Shown piece after piece: positions 34,010 to 43,562 of a stretch of 64,000 nucleotides of DNA. Numbering within the stretch: the stretch's first letter is position 1; every line of letters starts with the position of its first letter. This DNA comes from JAGPUQ01 sp050179115 (GTDB lineage Bacteria > Pseudomonadota > Gammaproteobacteria > Pseudomonadales > Porticoccaceae), in the NCBI GenBank assembly GCA_050179115.1, contig JBFXFL010000002.1:1-64000 (forward strand), given 5' to 3'. The position numbers and the translations under genes are program-made. The notes beneath the pieces were generated by a model. It had not been told where the DNA came from. It did no database searches and worked only from the letters and a program-made list of their open reading frames with translations.

Positions 34010-37000
34010 ATGGCCTATTCATTTACTGAAAAGAAGCGAATCCGGAAGGATTTCGGAAAACTGTCCGAAGTTATGGAACAGCCTTATCTGCTGGCGATCC
34101 AGCTGGACTCCTATCGAAAGTTCACCCAAACCGGCGTGCCCGTGGCGCAGCGTACCAACACCGGGCTACACGCCGCGCTCAACTCGGTGTTTCCCATAGA
34201 GAGCTACTCGGGGAACGCACGGCTCGAGTACGTCGATTACGCGCTGGGCAAATCGGCGTTTGACGTGGAGGAGTGCAAGCTCCGCGGTGCGACATTTGCC
34301 GCACCGCTGCGGGTTCGCGTCCGGCTGGTACTGGTCGACAAGGATTCCCCCAACAAGACCATCAAGGACATCAAGGAGCAAGAGGTCTATCTCGGCGAAG
34401 TTCCGCTGATGACGGATAACGGCACCTTTATCATCAACGGCACCGAGCGGGTCATTGTCTCCCAGCTGCACCGGTCGCCCGGCGTGTTCTTCGATCACGA
34501 CAAGGGTAAAACCCATTCTTCCGGGAAACTGCTGTTTTCCGCCCGCGTGATTCCTTACCGCGGTTCCTGGCTCGATTTCGAATTCGATCCCAAGGATCTG
34601 GTGTATGTGCGAATCGATCGGCGGCGCAAGTTGCCCGCGACCGTGCTGCTGCGCGCCATGGGTTACACGACTGAAGAAATGCTCGGTATGTTTTACGAAG
34701 TCAGCCGATTCCACTGCGGCCAGGATGGCGTTTATCGCTACGAACTGGTGCCGGCGCGGTTGCGGGGCGATATCGCCAGCTTCGACATCAAGGGCAGTGG
34801 CGGCAAGGTCATCATCGAACAGGGGCGCCGCATCACGGCGCGCCATATCCGCGAACTCGAAGCAGCTGGCATCACCCAACTGGAGGTACCTCGGGAGTAT
34901 CTGGTCGGGCGCAGCCTGGCGCGCGACCTCGTGGATACCGAGACGGGCGAAATCCTGCTGCCCTGCAACACGGCGCTGAGTCTGGCCGATCTTGCGCTGA
35001 TTGAAGCCAGGAAACTGGAGCTCATCGAGACGATCTATACCAATGATATCGATCGCGGTCCCTTTGTTTCCGAGACGCTCCGGATCGATGCGACGCGCAG
35101 TCAAATGGACGCGCTGGTGGAGATCTACCGGATGATGCGCCCGGGCGAGCCGCCGACCAAGGAGTCGGCCGAGACACTGTTCAACAATCTGTTTTTCTCG
35201 CTCGACCGCTACGATCTGTCTGCGGTCGGCCGCATGAAGTTCAACCGCCGGCTCGGACGCGAAGAAGTCGAAGGGCAGGGCACACTGGCGCGTGACGACA
35301 TCGTCGATGTATTGCGCATGCTCATCGATATTCGCAATGGCCGCGGTACGGTCGATGATATCGACCATCTCGGTAACCGCCGCGTGCGCTCCGTTGGTGA
35401 AATGGCGGAAAATCAGTTTCGTATCGGGCTGGTGCGTGTCGAACGTGCGGTCAAGGAGCGGTTGTCGGTTGCCGAGTCGGAAGGGCTGATGCCCCAGGAC
35501 ATGGTGAACGCGAAACCGGTAGCTGCGGCAATGAAGGAGTTCTTTGGCTCCAGCCAGCTGTCGCAGTTCATGGATCAGAACAATCCCCTGTCGGAAGTGA
35601 CGCACAAGCGCCGGGTATCGGCATTGGGGCCAGGCGGTTTGACCCGCGAACGGGCCGGCTTTGAGGTGCGCGATGTGCATCCCACGCATTACGGTCGGGT
35701 ATGTCCGATTGAAACGCCCGAAGGGCCCAACATCGGCCTTATCAATTCGCTGGCGAACTATGCGCGCACCAACGAATACGGGTTTCTGGAGACTCCTTAT
35801 CGCAAGGTGATCAACAGTAAGCTCACCGACCAGATCGAATTTCTTTCGGCCATCAACGAGGCCGACCACGTGATCGCCCAGGCGTCCGCGCTGGTCAATA
35901 AGCGCCGCGAGTTGTCCGAGGAACTGGTTTCGGTGCGCCACGGGGGCGAATCCACGATGAAGGCGCCCGGCGAAGTGGAATACATGGACGTGTCACCGCG
36001 CCAGGTGGTATCGGTCGCGGCATCGCTGATCCCGTTTCTGGAGCACGACGATGCCAACCGGGCGCTGATGGGTTCCAACATGCAGCGCCAGGCGGTGCCG
36101 ACTCTGCGTTCCGAGAAGCCCCTGGTGGGCACCGGGATGGAACGGTTCGTGGCGCGTGATTCCGGGGTTTGCGTGGTGGCCAGGCGCGGCGGTGTGGTCG
36201 AAAGTGCCGACGCTGGACGCATCGTGGTGCGCGTGGACGGGAGTGAAGTGGCGGCGGGTGATGCCGGCGTCGATATTTACAACCTGATCAAATACACGCG
36301 CTCCAACCAGAACACCTGTATCAATCAGCGCGCCATTGTTCAGCAGGGAGATGTGGTCGCGCGCGGTGACATCCTGGCCGACGGACCCTCGGTGGACCTG
36401 GGCGAGCTCGCGCTCGGGCAGAACATGCGCATCGCGTTCATGCCCTGGAACGGCTACAACTTTGAGGATTCCATCCTGATTTCCGAGCGGGTCGTGGCGG
36501 ACGATCGCTTCACCACCATCCACATCCAGGAGCTCACCTGCGTAGCGCGCGACACCAAATTGGGTTCCGAGGAAATCACCGCGGACATTCCCAACATCGG
36601 CGATGCCGCCCTCCGCCGCCTGGATGAGTCCGGCATCGTCTACATCGGTGCCGAAGTCAGTGCTGGCGATATTCTGGTCGGCAAGGTCACGCCCAAGGGC
36701 GAAACCCAACTGACACCGGAAGAAAAGCTGCTGCGAGCCATCTTTGGCGAGAAGGCAAGCGACGTCAAGGACACCTCGCTGCGGGTGCCCAGCGGTACCA
36801 AGGGCACGGTGATCGATGTTCAGGTGTTCACCCGCGAAGGTCTCGAGAAAGATGCGCGCGCGCTGCAGATCGAAAAAACCGAACTGGATCAGTTCCGCAA
36901 GGATTTGAACGATGAATACCGCATCGTCGAAAATGCGACCTTCGCACGCCTGTGCACCGCCTTGGCGGGCTCGCCGGTAGTCCGCGCCCCGGGGCTCAAG

Positions 37001-38089
37001 AAGGGCGATCTGCTGACGGCGGAGATTGCCGCCAAACTGGATCACGAGCAGTGGTTCAAGGTGCGGATGGACAATCAGGTGCTCAACGACCAGCTGCTGG
37101 CCGCCGAGAACCAGCTTGCCGAGCGACGGAAATTGCTCGACGAGCGATTCGCGGACAAAAAACGCAAGGTCGGCGCCGGCGACGATCTGGCGCCCGGCGT
37201 GCTCAAGATCATCAAGGTCTATCTGGCCGTCAAGCGCCGCGTGCAGCCGGGCGACAAGATGGCTGGGCGACACGGTAACAAGGGTGTGATATCCGCGATC
37301 ATGCCGGTCGAGGACATGCCCTACGACCAGCACGGCGTGCCGGTCGATATCGTGTTGAATCCCCTGGGCGTCCCGTCACGCATGAACGTCGGGCAGATTC
37401 TGGAAACTCACCTCGGGCTGGCGGCCAAGGGTCTCGGCGAGAAGCTTGGTGCGATGCTCAAGGCGCAGCGCAAGATTGCCGAGCTGAGAGGTTTTCTGCA
37501 CGAGATCTACTCCACCGGGCAGGGTGTCACCGTCGTCGACCTGGATACCCTGAACGACACCGAGATTCTGGCGCTCGCCGGTAATCTCAGTGACGGCGTC
37601 CCCATGGCGACGCCGGTGTTTGACGGCGCGCGCGAGGAGGAGATCAAGGCTTTGCTGCGGCTTGCCGATCTGCCGGAAAGCGGCCAGATGACGCTGCACG
37701 ATGGGCGTACCGGTGATGCCTTCAGCCGCCCGGTCACCGTGGGCTATATGTACATGCTCAAGCTGAACCATCTGGTCGACGACAAGATGCATGCCCGCTC
37801 CACCGGTTCGTACAGTCTGGTGACCCAGCAGCCGCTGGGTGGCAAGGCGCAATTCGGTGGCCAGCGCTTCGGAGAGATGGAGGTGTGGGCGCTCGAGGCC
37901 TACGGCGCCTCCTATACCCTCCAGGAAATGCTTACCGTCAAATCGGACGACGTCAACGGTCGCACCAAGATGTACAAGAACATCGTGGACGGGGACCATC
38001 GCATGGAACCCGGCATGCCCGAGTCGTTCAACGTGCTGGTGAAGGAAATTCGCTCGCTGGGGATCAATATCGATCTGGAGTACGAATAA
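34010..38089 (+). CDS. rpoB: RNA polymerase beta subunit
   Basis: Catalytic beta subunit of 1359 residues (E. coli 1342). The rifampicin pocket reads SQLSQFMDQNNPLSEVTHK then RRVSALGPGGL, the wild-type sensitive sequence, with the key His at 532 (E. coli 526). PIETPEGPNIGLINSLA and the C-terminal GGKAQFGGQRFGEMEVWALE are conserved. GGGAG precedes the ATG at 34010. It is separated from rplL by an attenuator and a processing hairpin and from rpoC by 62 bp. Confidence 0.99.
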   Translation: MAYSFTEKKRIRKDFGKLSEVMEQPYLLAIQLDSYRKFTQTGVPVAQRTNTGLHAALNSVFPIESYSGNARLEYVDYALGKSAFDVEECKLRGATFAAPLRVRVRLVLVDKDSPNKTIKDIKEQEVYLGEVPLMTDNGTFIINGTERVIVSQLHRSPGVFFDHDKGKTHSSGKLLFSARVIPYRGSWLDFEFDPKDLVYVRIDRRRKLPATVLLRAMGYTTEEMLGMFYEVSRFHCGQDGVYRYELVPARLRGDIASFDIKGSGGKVIIEQGRRITARHIRELEAAGITQLEVPREYLVGRSLARDLVDTETGEILLPCNTALSLADLALIEARKLELIETIYTNDIDRGPFVSETLRIDATRSQMDALVEIYRMMRPGEPPTKESAETLFNNLFFSLDRYDLSAVGRMKFNRRLGREEVEGQGTLARDDIVDVLRMLIDIRNGRGTVDDIDHLGNRRVRSVGEMAENQFRIGLVRVERAVKERLSVAESEGLMPQDMVNAKPVAAAMKEFFGSSQLSQFMDQNNPLSEVTHKRRVSALGPGGLTRERAGFEVRDVHPTHYGRVCPIETPEGPNIGLINSLANYARTNEYGFLETPYRKVINSKLTDQIEFLSAINEADHVIAQASALVNKRRELSEELVSVRHGGESTMKAPGEVEYMDVSPRQVVSVAASLIPFLEHDDANRALMGSNMQRQAVPTLRSEKPLVGTGMERFVARDSGVCVVARRGGVVESADAGRIVVRVDGSEVAAGDAGVDIYNLIKYTRSNQNTCINQRAIVQQGDVVARGDILADGPSVDLGELALGQNMRIAFMPWNGYNFEDSILISERVVADDRFTTIHIQELTCVARDTKLGSEEITADIPNIGDAALRRLDESGIVYIGAEVSAGDILVGKVTPKGETQLTPEEKLLRAIFGEKASDVKDTSLRVPSGTKGTVIDVQVFTREGLEKDARALQIEKTELDQFRKDLNDEYRIVENATFARLCTALAGSPVVRAPGLKKGDLLTAEIAAKLDHEQWFKVRMDNQVLNDQLLAAENQLAERRKLLDERFADKKRKVGAGDDLAPGVLKIIKVYLAVKRRVQPGDKMAGRHGNKGVISAIMPVEDMPYDQHGVPVDIVLNPLGVPSRMNVGQILETHLGLAAKGLGEKLGAMLKAQRKIAELRGFLHEIYSTGQGVTVVDLDTLNDTEILALAGNLSDGVPMATPVFDGAREEEIKALLRLADLPESGQMTLHDGRTGDAFSRPVTVGYMYMLKLNHLVDDKMHARSTGSYSLVTQQPLGGKAQFGGQRFGEMEVWALEAYGASYTLQEMLTVKSDDVNGRTKMYKNIVDGDHRMEPGMPESFNVLVKEIRSLGINIDLEYE

Positions 38090-38151
38090 CCGCTTACCCT
38101 GTCCCGCGGGCCGGCTGACAGCGCGCCGGTCCGCACACTGGAGGAAAGGCC

Positions 38152-41100
38152 TTGAAAGACTTGCTCAATCTGCTCAAGACGCAGGACCACATCGGCGATT
38201 TCGACGGCATCCGCATCGGGCTGGCGTCTCCGGACATGATTCGCTCCTGGTCCTTTGGCGAAGTTCGCAAACCCGAAACCATCAACTACCGCACCTTCAA
38301 GCCGGAGCGGGACGGATTGTTCTGCGCCAAGATTTTTGGCCCCGTCAAGGATTTCGAGTGTCTGTGCGGCAAGTACAAGCGCATGAAGCATCGCGGCATC
38401 GTCTGTGAAAAATGCGGTGTCGAAGTCACCCACGCCAAAGTACGCCGCGACCGCATGGGGCACATCGAACTGGCGAGTCCCGTCGCGCACATCTGGTTTC
38501 TCAAGTCCTTGCCATCGCGGATCGGTCTCGCGCTCGACATGACGCTGCGCGAAATCGAGCGTGTGCTGTATTTCGAATCCTTTGTCGTTGTCGATCCGGG
38601 AATGACCACGCTGGAAGCGGGTCAGCTGTTGAGCGACGAAGAGTACTATCAGGCGATGGAAGAATTCGGCGGCGAGTTCGTCGCCATGATGGGCGCCGAA
38701 GCCATCCAGGCGCTGCTGCGCGATCTGGAGCTGGAAAGCGAAGTCACGCGTCTGCGCGAGGAAATTCCCGAAACGCGTTCGGAAACCAAAGTTAAAAAAC
38801 TTTCCAAGCGCCTGAAGCTGCTGGAGGCCTTCAGTGGCTCCGGAAACCGTCCCGAGTGGATGATTCTGGAGGTACTGCCGGTATTGCCGCCGGATTTGCG
38901 CCCGCTGGTGCCCCTGGACGGTGGTCGCTTCGCAACCTCCGATCTCAACGATCTGTATCGCCGGGTCATCAACCGCAACAATCGCCTCAAGCGACTGCTG
39001 GAGCTCAGCGCGCCGGACATCATCGTGCGCAACGAAAAGCGCATGCTGCAAGAGTCCGTGGACGCGTTGCTCGATAACGGTCGGCGCGGTCGCGCGATTA
39101 CCGGCTCCAACAAGCGGCCATTGAAGTCCCTCGCCGACATGATCAAGGGCAAGCAGGGTCGGTTCCGGCAGAATCTGCTCGGCAAGCGCGTCGATTATTC
39201 CGGTCGCTCGGTGATCGTGGTGGGTCCGACGCTCCGGCTCCACCAGTGCGGTCTGCCCAAGCGCATGGCGCTGGAATTGTTCAAGCCCTTCATTTTTTCC
39301 AAACTGGAAACCCACGGCCTCGCCACCACCATCAAGGCCGCGAAGAAAATGGTCGAGCGCGAGGAGCCCGTGGTGTGGGACATCCTCGACGACGTGATCC
39401 GCGAGCACCCGGTGCTGTTGAACCGGGCGCCGACCCTCCATCGTCTGGGCATTCAGGCCTTCGAACCTACCCTGATCGAGGGCAAGGCGATCCAGTTGCA
39501 TCCCCTGGTGTGCGCTGCCTACAACGCCGACTTCGACGGTGATCAGATGGCGGTCCACGTGCCGCTGACGCTGGAAGCGCAGCTCGAAGCGCGCGCGCTC
39601 ATGATGTCGACCAACAACATCCTGTCGCCGGCCAGCGGCGAACCCATCATCGTGCCGTCGCAGGACGTAGTGCTGGGCCTGTATTACATGACGCGCGAGC
39701 GCGTGAACGCGCGGGGCGAGGGCATGGTGTTTTCCGACCTGCAGGAAGTTTCGCGGGCATTTTATTCCGAGCAGGTCGATCTGCAGGCGCGGGTCAGGGT
39801 GCGCATCAGCGAGGCGCGGCGCGAAGAAGATGGCAGCCTCACCGAGAGCGTCACCCTGCGGGAAACCACGGTGGGCAGAGCCCTGCTGTGGAACATCGTG
39901 CCCCGGGGGTTGAGTTACGACCTGGTCAATCAGGACATGAACAAGAAGGCCATCTCCCGAATCATCAACCATTGTTACCGGACGCTTGGCCTCAAGGACA
40001 CCGTCATCTTTGCCGACCAGTTGATGTACACGGGATTCGATTTTTCGACCCGATCGGGCGTTTCCATCGGGGTCGACGACTTCGTCATCCCGGACGAGAA
40101 AGCCGAAATTGTTTCGCAGGCAGAGCGCGAAGTGCTGGAGATCGAGACCCAGTTCGCCTCCGGCCTGGTGACACAGGGGGAGAAGTACAACAAGGTGATC
40201 GATATCTGGTCGCGCGCTAACGACCTGGTCGCAAAAGCCATGATGGAAGTGATCTCGAAGGAGACGGTGGTCAACAAGGAGGGCAAGGAAGTTCAGCAAA
40301 ACTCCTTTAACTCCGTCTATGTCATGGCGGATTCCGGTGCGCGGGGTTCGCCGGCCCAGATTCGGCAGCTGGCCGGTATGCGCGGACTGATGGCACGCCC
40401 GGACGGCTCCATCATTGAAACCCCCATCACGGCTAACTTTCGGGAAGGCTTGAGCGTCCTGCAGTACTTTATTTCCACGCACGGCGCGCGCAAGGGTCTT
40501 GCGGACACGGCGCTGAAAACAGCCAACTCGGGCTATCTGACGCGCCGTCTGGTGGATGTGGCCCAGGATCTGGTGGTCACCGAAATCGACTGCGGTACCG
40601 ATCAGGGTCTGTTGATGGCGCCCGTGATCGAGGGCGGTGACATCATTGAAACCCTGGGTGATCGTATCCTCGGGCGCGTGGTTGTCCATGATATTTATGC
40701 GGCCGGCGCCAAGGAGCCTGTAGTTGCCGCCAATACACTGATCGACGAGAAGCTGGTGGGCGTGATCGAACGGGCAGGCGTCGATGAGATACTGGTGCGC
40801 TCGCCGATTACCTGCGAAACCCGCTACGGCATCTGTGCGCAGTGTTATGGCCGCGATCTGGCGCGTGGACACCGCATCAACCCCGGTGAAGCGGTCGGTG
40901 TGATTGCCGCCCAGTCAATCGGCGAGCCGGGCACGCAGCTCACCATGCGCACTTTCCACATCGGCGGCGCGGCATCCCGTGCTTCGGCGGCGGACAGTAT
41001 CCAGGTCAAGACGGGCGGTACCGTCCGTCTTGTGGGTGCCAAGGTGGCGCAGCGCCGCAGTGGCGATCTGGTGGCGGTGTCGCGCTCCGGCGAACTGGCC

Positions 41101-42363
41101 ATCGCGGACGATAGCGGGCGTGAACGCGAGCGCTATAAGCTACCCTATGGCGCGGTGATTCGCGTCGTTGACGGCGCCAAGGTACAGCCTGGCGCGGTGG
41201 TCGCCAGCTGGGATCCCCATACCCACCCCATCATTACCGAGGTAGAGGGCCGGGTGGCGTTTTCCGGCATGGAAGAGGGCCTGAGTATTCGCCGACAGAC
41301 CGATGAGGTCACCGGCCAGACCAGCACCGTGGTGATCGATCCCAACGAGCGCCGGGCTGCGGGCAAGGACATGAAGCCCATGATTACCCTGCTCGGTGCC
41401 GACGGCAAAGAGTTGTGCTTTTCCAACTCCACCGTGCCGGCACACTACATGCTGCCGACCGACGCCATCATCATGGTTAACGACAATGATCAGGTCGGTG
41501 TTGGCGATGTGATCGCGAGAATACCGCAGGAAGGACTGAAGACCAGGGACATCACCGGTGGTTTGCCGCGCGTCGCCGATCTGTTCGAGGCTCGCAAACC
41601 CAAGGACCCCGAAATCCTCGCGGAGATTTCCGGCACCATCACCTTTGGCAAGGAGACGAAAGGTAAGCGGCGTCTGATCATTACACCTGCGGATGGTAGC
41701 GAGCCCCATGAGGAGCTGATCCAGAAATGGCGCCAACTCAACGTCTACGAAGGGGAGCAGGTGGCCAGGGGCGAAGTTATTTCCGAGGGGCCATCGAGCC
41801 CCCACGACATCCTGCGGCTCAAGGGGGTTGAGGCCTTGGCGAAATACATCGTCAATGAGATTCAGGAGGTCTACCGGTTACAGGGCGTGCGAATCAATGA
41901 CAAGCACATCGAGGTGATCGTGCGGCAGATGCTGCGCAAGGTCGAAGTTGTCGAATCGGGTGATTCCGATTTCATCCCGGGCGAGCAACTGGAATACGCC
42001 CAGGTGCAGGAGGCAAACGAAGCCTTGCGCGAGAACGACAGAATGCCCGCACAGTACGAGCGCTCGCTCCTGGGTATCACCAAAGCGTCATTGGCAACCG
42101 AGAGCTTCATTTCCGCCGCTTCGTTCCAGGAAACCACGCGGGTGCTTACCGAGGCGGCGGTCACCGGCAAGGTCGACAACCTGCGCGGCCTGAAGGAAAA
42201 CGTCGTGGTGGGCCGCCTGATACCAGCGGGCACCGGCCAGGCCTATCACGCGCTGCGGCGCAAGTCGCGAGAAGCTGTCGAACAGATGACGGCCGGCGTA
42301 TCGGCGACCGATGTCGAGGCGGCGCTGACCGAGGCGCTGAGCGCGGGCAACGATGAGCATTGA
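38152..42363 (+). CDS. rpoC: RNA polymerase beta' subunit
   Basis: Largest RNA polymerase subunit, 1403 residues (E. coli 1407). The catalytic NADFDGDQM places Asp at 460, 462 and 464, the same numbers as E. coli. The first zinc site is CLCGKYKRMKHRGIVCEKCG near residue 70 and the second is in the CETRYGICAQCYGRDLARGH region. The start codon is TTG at 38152, preceded by GGAGG; the product MKDLLNLLKTQ aligns with the E. coli N-terminus, so no ATG start is needed. Confidence 0.99.
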   Translation: MKDLLNLLKTQDHIGDFDGIRIGLASPDMIRSWSFGEVRKPETINYRTFKPERDGLFCAKIFGPVKDFECLCGKYKRMKHRGIVCEKCGVEVTHAKVRRDRMGHIELASPVAHIWFLKSLPSRIGLALDMTLREIERVLYFESFVVVDPGMTTLEAGQLLSDEEYYQAMEEFGGEFVAMMGAEAIQALLRDLELESEVTRLREEIPETRSETKVKKLSKRLKLLEAFSGSGNRPEWMILEVLPVLPPDLRPLVPLDGGRFATSDLNDLYRRVINRNNRLKRLLELSAPDIIVRNEKRMLQESVDALLDNGRRGRAITGSNKRPLKSLADMIKGKQGRFRQNLLGKRVDYSGRSVIVVGPTLRLHQCGLPKRMALELFKPFIFSKLETHGLATTIKAAKKMVEREEPVVWDILDDVIREHPVLLNRAPTLHRLGIQAFEPTLIEGKAIQLHPLVCAAYNADFDGDQMAVHVPLTLEAQLEARALMMSTNNILSPASGEPIIVPSQDVVLGLYYMTRERVNARGEGMVFSDLQEVSRAFYSEQVDLQARVRVRISEARREEDGSLTESVTLRETTVGRALLWNIVPRGLSYDLVNQDMNKKAISRIINHCYRTLGLKDTVIFADQLMYTGFDFSTRSGVSIGVDDFVIPDEKAEIVSQAEREVLEIETQFASGLVTQGEKYNKVIDIWSRANDLVAKAMMEVISKETVVNKEGKEVQQNSFNSVYVMADSGARGSPAQIRQLAGMRGLMARPDGSIIETPITANFREGLSVLQYFISTHGARKGLADTALKTANSGYLTRRLVDVAQDLVVTEIDCGTDQGLLMAPVIEGGDIIETLGDRILGRVVVHDIYAAGAKEPVVAANTLIDEKLVGVIERAGVDEILVRSPITCETRYGICAQCYGRDLARGHRINPGEAVGVIAAQSIGEPGTQLTMRTFHIGGAASRASAADSIQVKTGGTVRLVGAKVAQRRSGDLVAVSRSGELAIADDSGRERERYKLPYGAVIRVVDGAKVQPGAVVASWDPHTHPIITEVEGRVAFSGMEEGLSIRRQTDEVTGQTSTVVIDPNERRAAGKDMKPMITLLGADGKELCFSNSTVPAHYMLPTDAIIMVNDNDQVGVGDVIARIPQEGLKTRDITGGLPRVADLFEARKPKDPEILAEISGTITFGKETKGKRRLIITPADGSEPHEELIQKWRQLNVYEGEQVARGEVISEGPSSPHDILRLKGVEALAKYIVNEIQEVYRLQGVRINDKHIEVIVRQMLRKVEVVESGDSDFIPGEQLEYAQVQEANEALRENDRMPAQYERSLLGITKASLATESFISAASFQETTRVLTEAAVTGKVDNLRGLKENVVVGRLIPAGTGQAYHALRRKSREAVEQMTAGVSATDVEAALTEALSAGNDEH

Positions 42364-42407
42364 GTCGCTCTACGTCCGCCCGGGTTGCGTTTGACATGCA
42401 TTCAACC

Positions 42408-42436
42408 TTGACGGTCCCGGGGTGTCTCTTTAGAAT
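42408..42436 (+). promoter_or_regulatory. promoter of the str operon (rpsL)
   Basis: TTGACG (42408-42413) and TAGAAT (42431-42436) are exactly 17 bp apart, followed by the GC-rich CCCGCGTCCCC. The start is near 42443, giving a 100-nt leader to rpsL. Confidence 0.85.
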
Positions 42437-42478
42437 CCCGCGTCCCCGCTGAGGGCAATCAGCACTGCCGGCCCGGAT

Positions 42479-42505
42479 CGCCCCTCAGGACCAACGAGAG
42501 GGGCG
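42479..42505 (+). other. hairpin in the rpsL leader
   Basis: CGCCCCTC (42479-42486) and GAGGGGCG (42498-42505) pair perfectly around an 11-nt loop, about 35 bases before the rpsL ATG, followed by TTCTG. It may be a leader attenuator or a stability element. Confidence 0.5.
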
Positions 42506-42542
42506 TTCTGCGGCGGGACTTTATTTCAGGAGTACGAGATTC

Positions 42543-42917
42543 ATGGCAACCGTTAACCAGCTGGTTCGCAAGCCGAGGAAACGCAAGCTTACCAAGAGCA
42601 CCGTGCCAGCACTGCAGGGCTGTCCCCAGCGGCGTGGCGTTTGTACACGCGTGTATACCACCACGCCCAAAAAGCCCAACTCCGCGATGCGTAAAGTGTG
42701 CCGTGTGCGCCTCACCAGCGGTTACGAGGTGACTTCCTACATCGGCGGCGAAGGCCACAATCTGCAGGAGCACAGCGTTGTGCTCATCCGCGGCGGTCGA
42801 GTCAAGGATCTTCCCGGTGTTCGTTACCACACCGTGCGCGGCAGTCTGGATACGTCCGGCGTCAGTGCGCGGCGTCAGCGTCGATCAAAGTATGGAGCCA
42901 AGCGCCCGAAAAAATGA
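42543..42917 (+). CDS. rpsL: 30S ribosomal protein S12
   Basis: Decoding-centre protein of 124 residues, same as E. coli. The streptomycin-relevant lysines are wild type (TTPKKPNSAMRK and RVKDLPGVRYHTVRG); the Asp in VKDLPG is the RimO methylthiolation target in relatives. GGAG precedes the ATG. First gene of the str operon, with its own strong promoter 100 bp upstream. Confidence 0.98.
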   Translation: MATVNQLVRKPRKRKLTKSTVPALQGCPQRRGVCTRVYTTTPKKPNSAMRKVCRVRLTSGYEVTSYIGGEGHNLQEHSVVLIRGGRVKDLPGVRYHTVRGSLDTSGVSARRQRRSKYGAKRPKK

Positions 42918-42986
42918 TCGCGCTCCCGTTTTCATACCGAGTAAGGCCGGTCTGCTGAGTACCGGATAACCTGAAGAGAGAATGTT

Positions 42987-43457
42987 ATGCCCAGAAGAAG
43001 AGTTATTGCCAAGCGCGAAGTCCTCCCGGATCCCAAGTACGGGAACGGAACTCTCGCCAAATTCGTCAATCACGTCATGATTAGCGGCAAGAAAGCTGTT
43101 GCCGAGCGGATCGTATACGGTGCTCTCGAGTTGGTCGAGCAGCGCCTGAAGCGGAACCCCGTGGAGACCTTCGAGGAAGCCCTGAACAATATCGCGCCCA
43201 TGGTCGAGGTGAAGTCGCGCCGCGTTGGTGGTGCTACTTACCAGGTTCCGGTGGAAGTCCGCGCATCGCGGCGCACCGCCTTGGCCATGCGCTGGCTGGT
43301 GGATTTCTCCCGTGGCCGCAGCGAAAAGTCAATGGCGCAACGTCTTGCCGGCGAAATCGCGGATGCGGCCCAGGGGCGCGGAAGCGCGGTCAAGAAACGT
43401 GAAGACGTGCATCGGATGGCTGAAGCCAACAAGGCGTTTTCGCACTACCGCTTCTGA
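42987..43457 (+). CDS. rpsG: 30S ribosomal protein S7
   Basis: 16S rRNA head-assembly initiator and, in E. coli, translational repressor of the str operon. The 156 residues include MPRRRVIAKREVLPDPKYGNG, the beta hairpin region VKSRRVGGATYQVPVEVR and the C-terminal MAEANKAFSHYRF. It is the short form, lacking the extension of E. coli K-12 S7. The 69-nt gap after rpsL is the normal place for S7 binding. Confidence 0.98.
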   Translation: MPRRRVIAKREVLPDPKYGNGTLAKFVNHVMISGKKAVAERIVYGALELVEQRLKRNPVETFEEALNNIAPMVEVKSRRVGGATYQVPVEVRASRRTALAMRWLVDFSRGRSEKSMAQRLAGEIADAAQGRGSAVKKREDVHRMAEANKAFSHYRF

Positions 43458-43500
43458 CTTCGGAGCGGGCGCGAGTCTGCATTGGGGGCAAAGCACTTAT

Positions 43501-43528
43501 CGAAAGGCGGCTAACGGGCTGCCTTTCG
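43501..43528 (+). other. hairpin between rpsG and fusA
   Basis: CGAAAGGC (43501-43508) and GCCTTTCG (43521-43528) pair perfectly around a 12-nt loop, 35 bp before the fusA start. No U-run follows, so it is more likely a stability or regulatory stem than a terminator. Confidence 0.5.
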
Positions 43529-43562
43529 CGGTTTATGCATAGCAGCATTGGGGATAGAGATA

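Noticed and set aside
37912..40872. Open frame of 986 codons on the minus strand opposite rpoB/rpoC
   Set aside because: Low-complexity shadow of conserved RNA polymerase genes; no ribosome site or motif.
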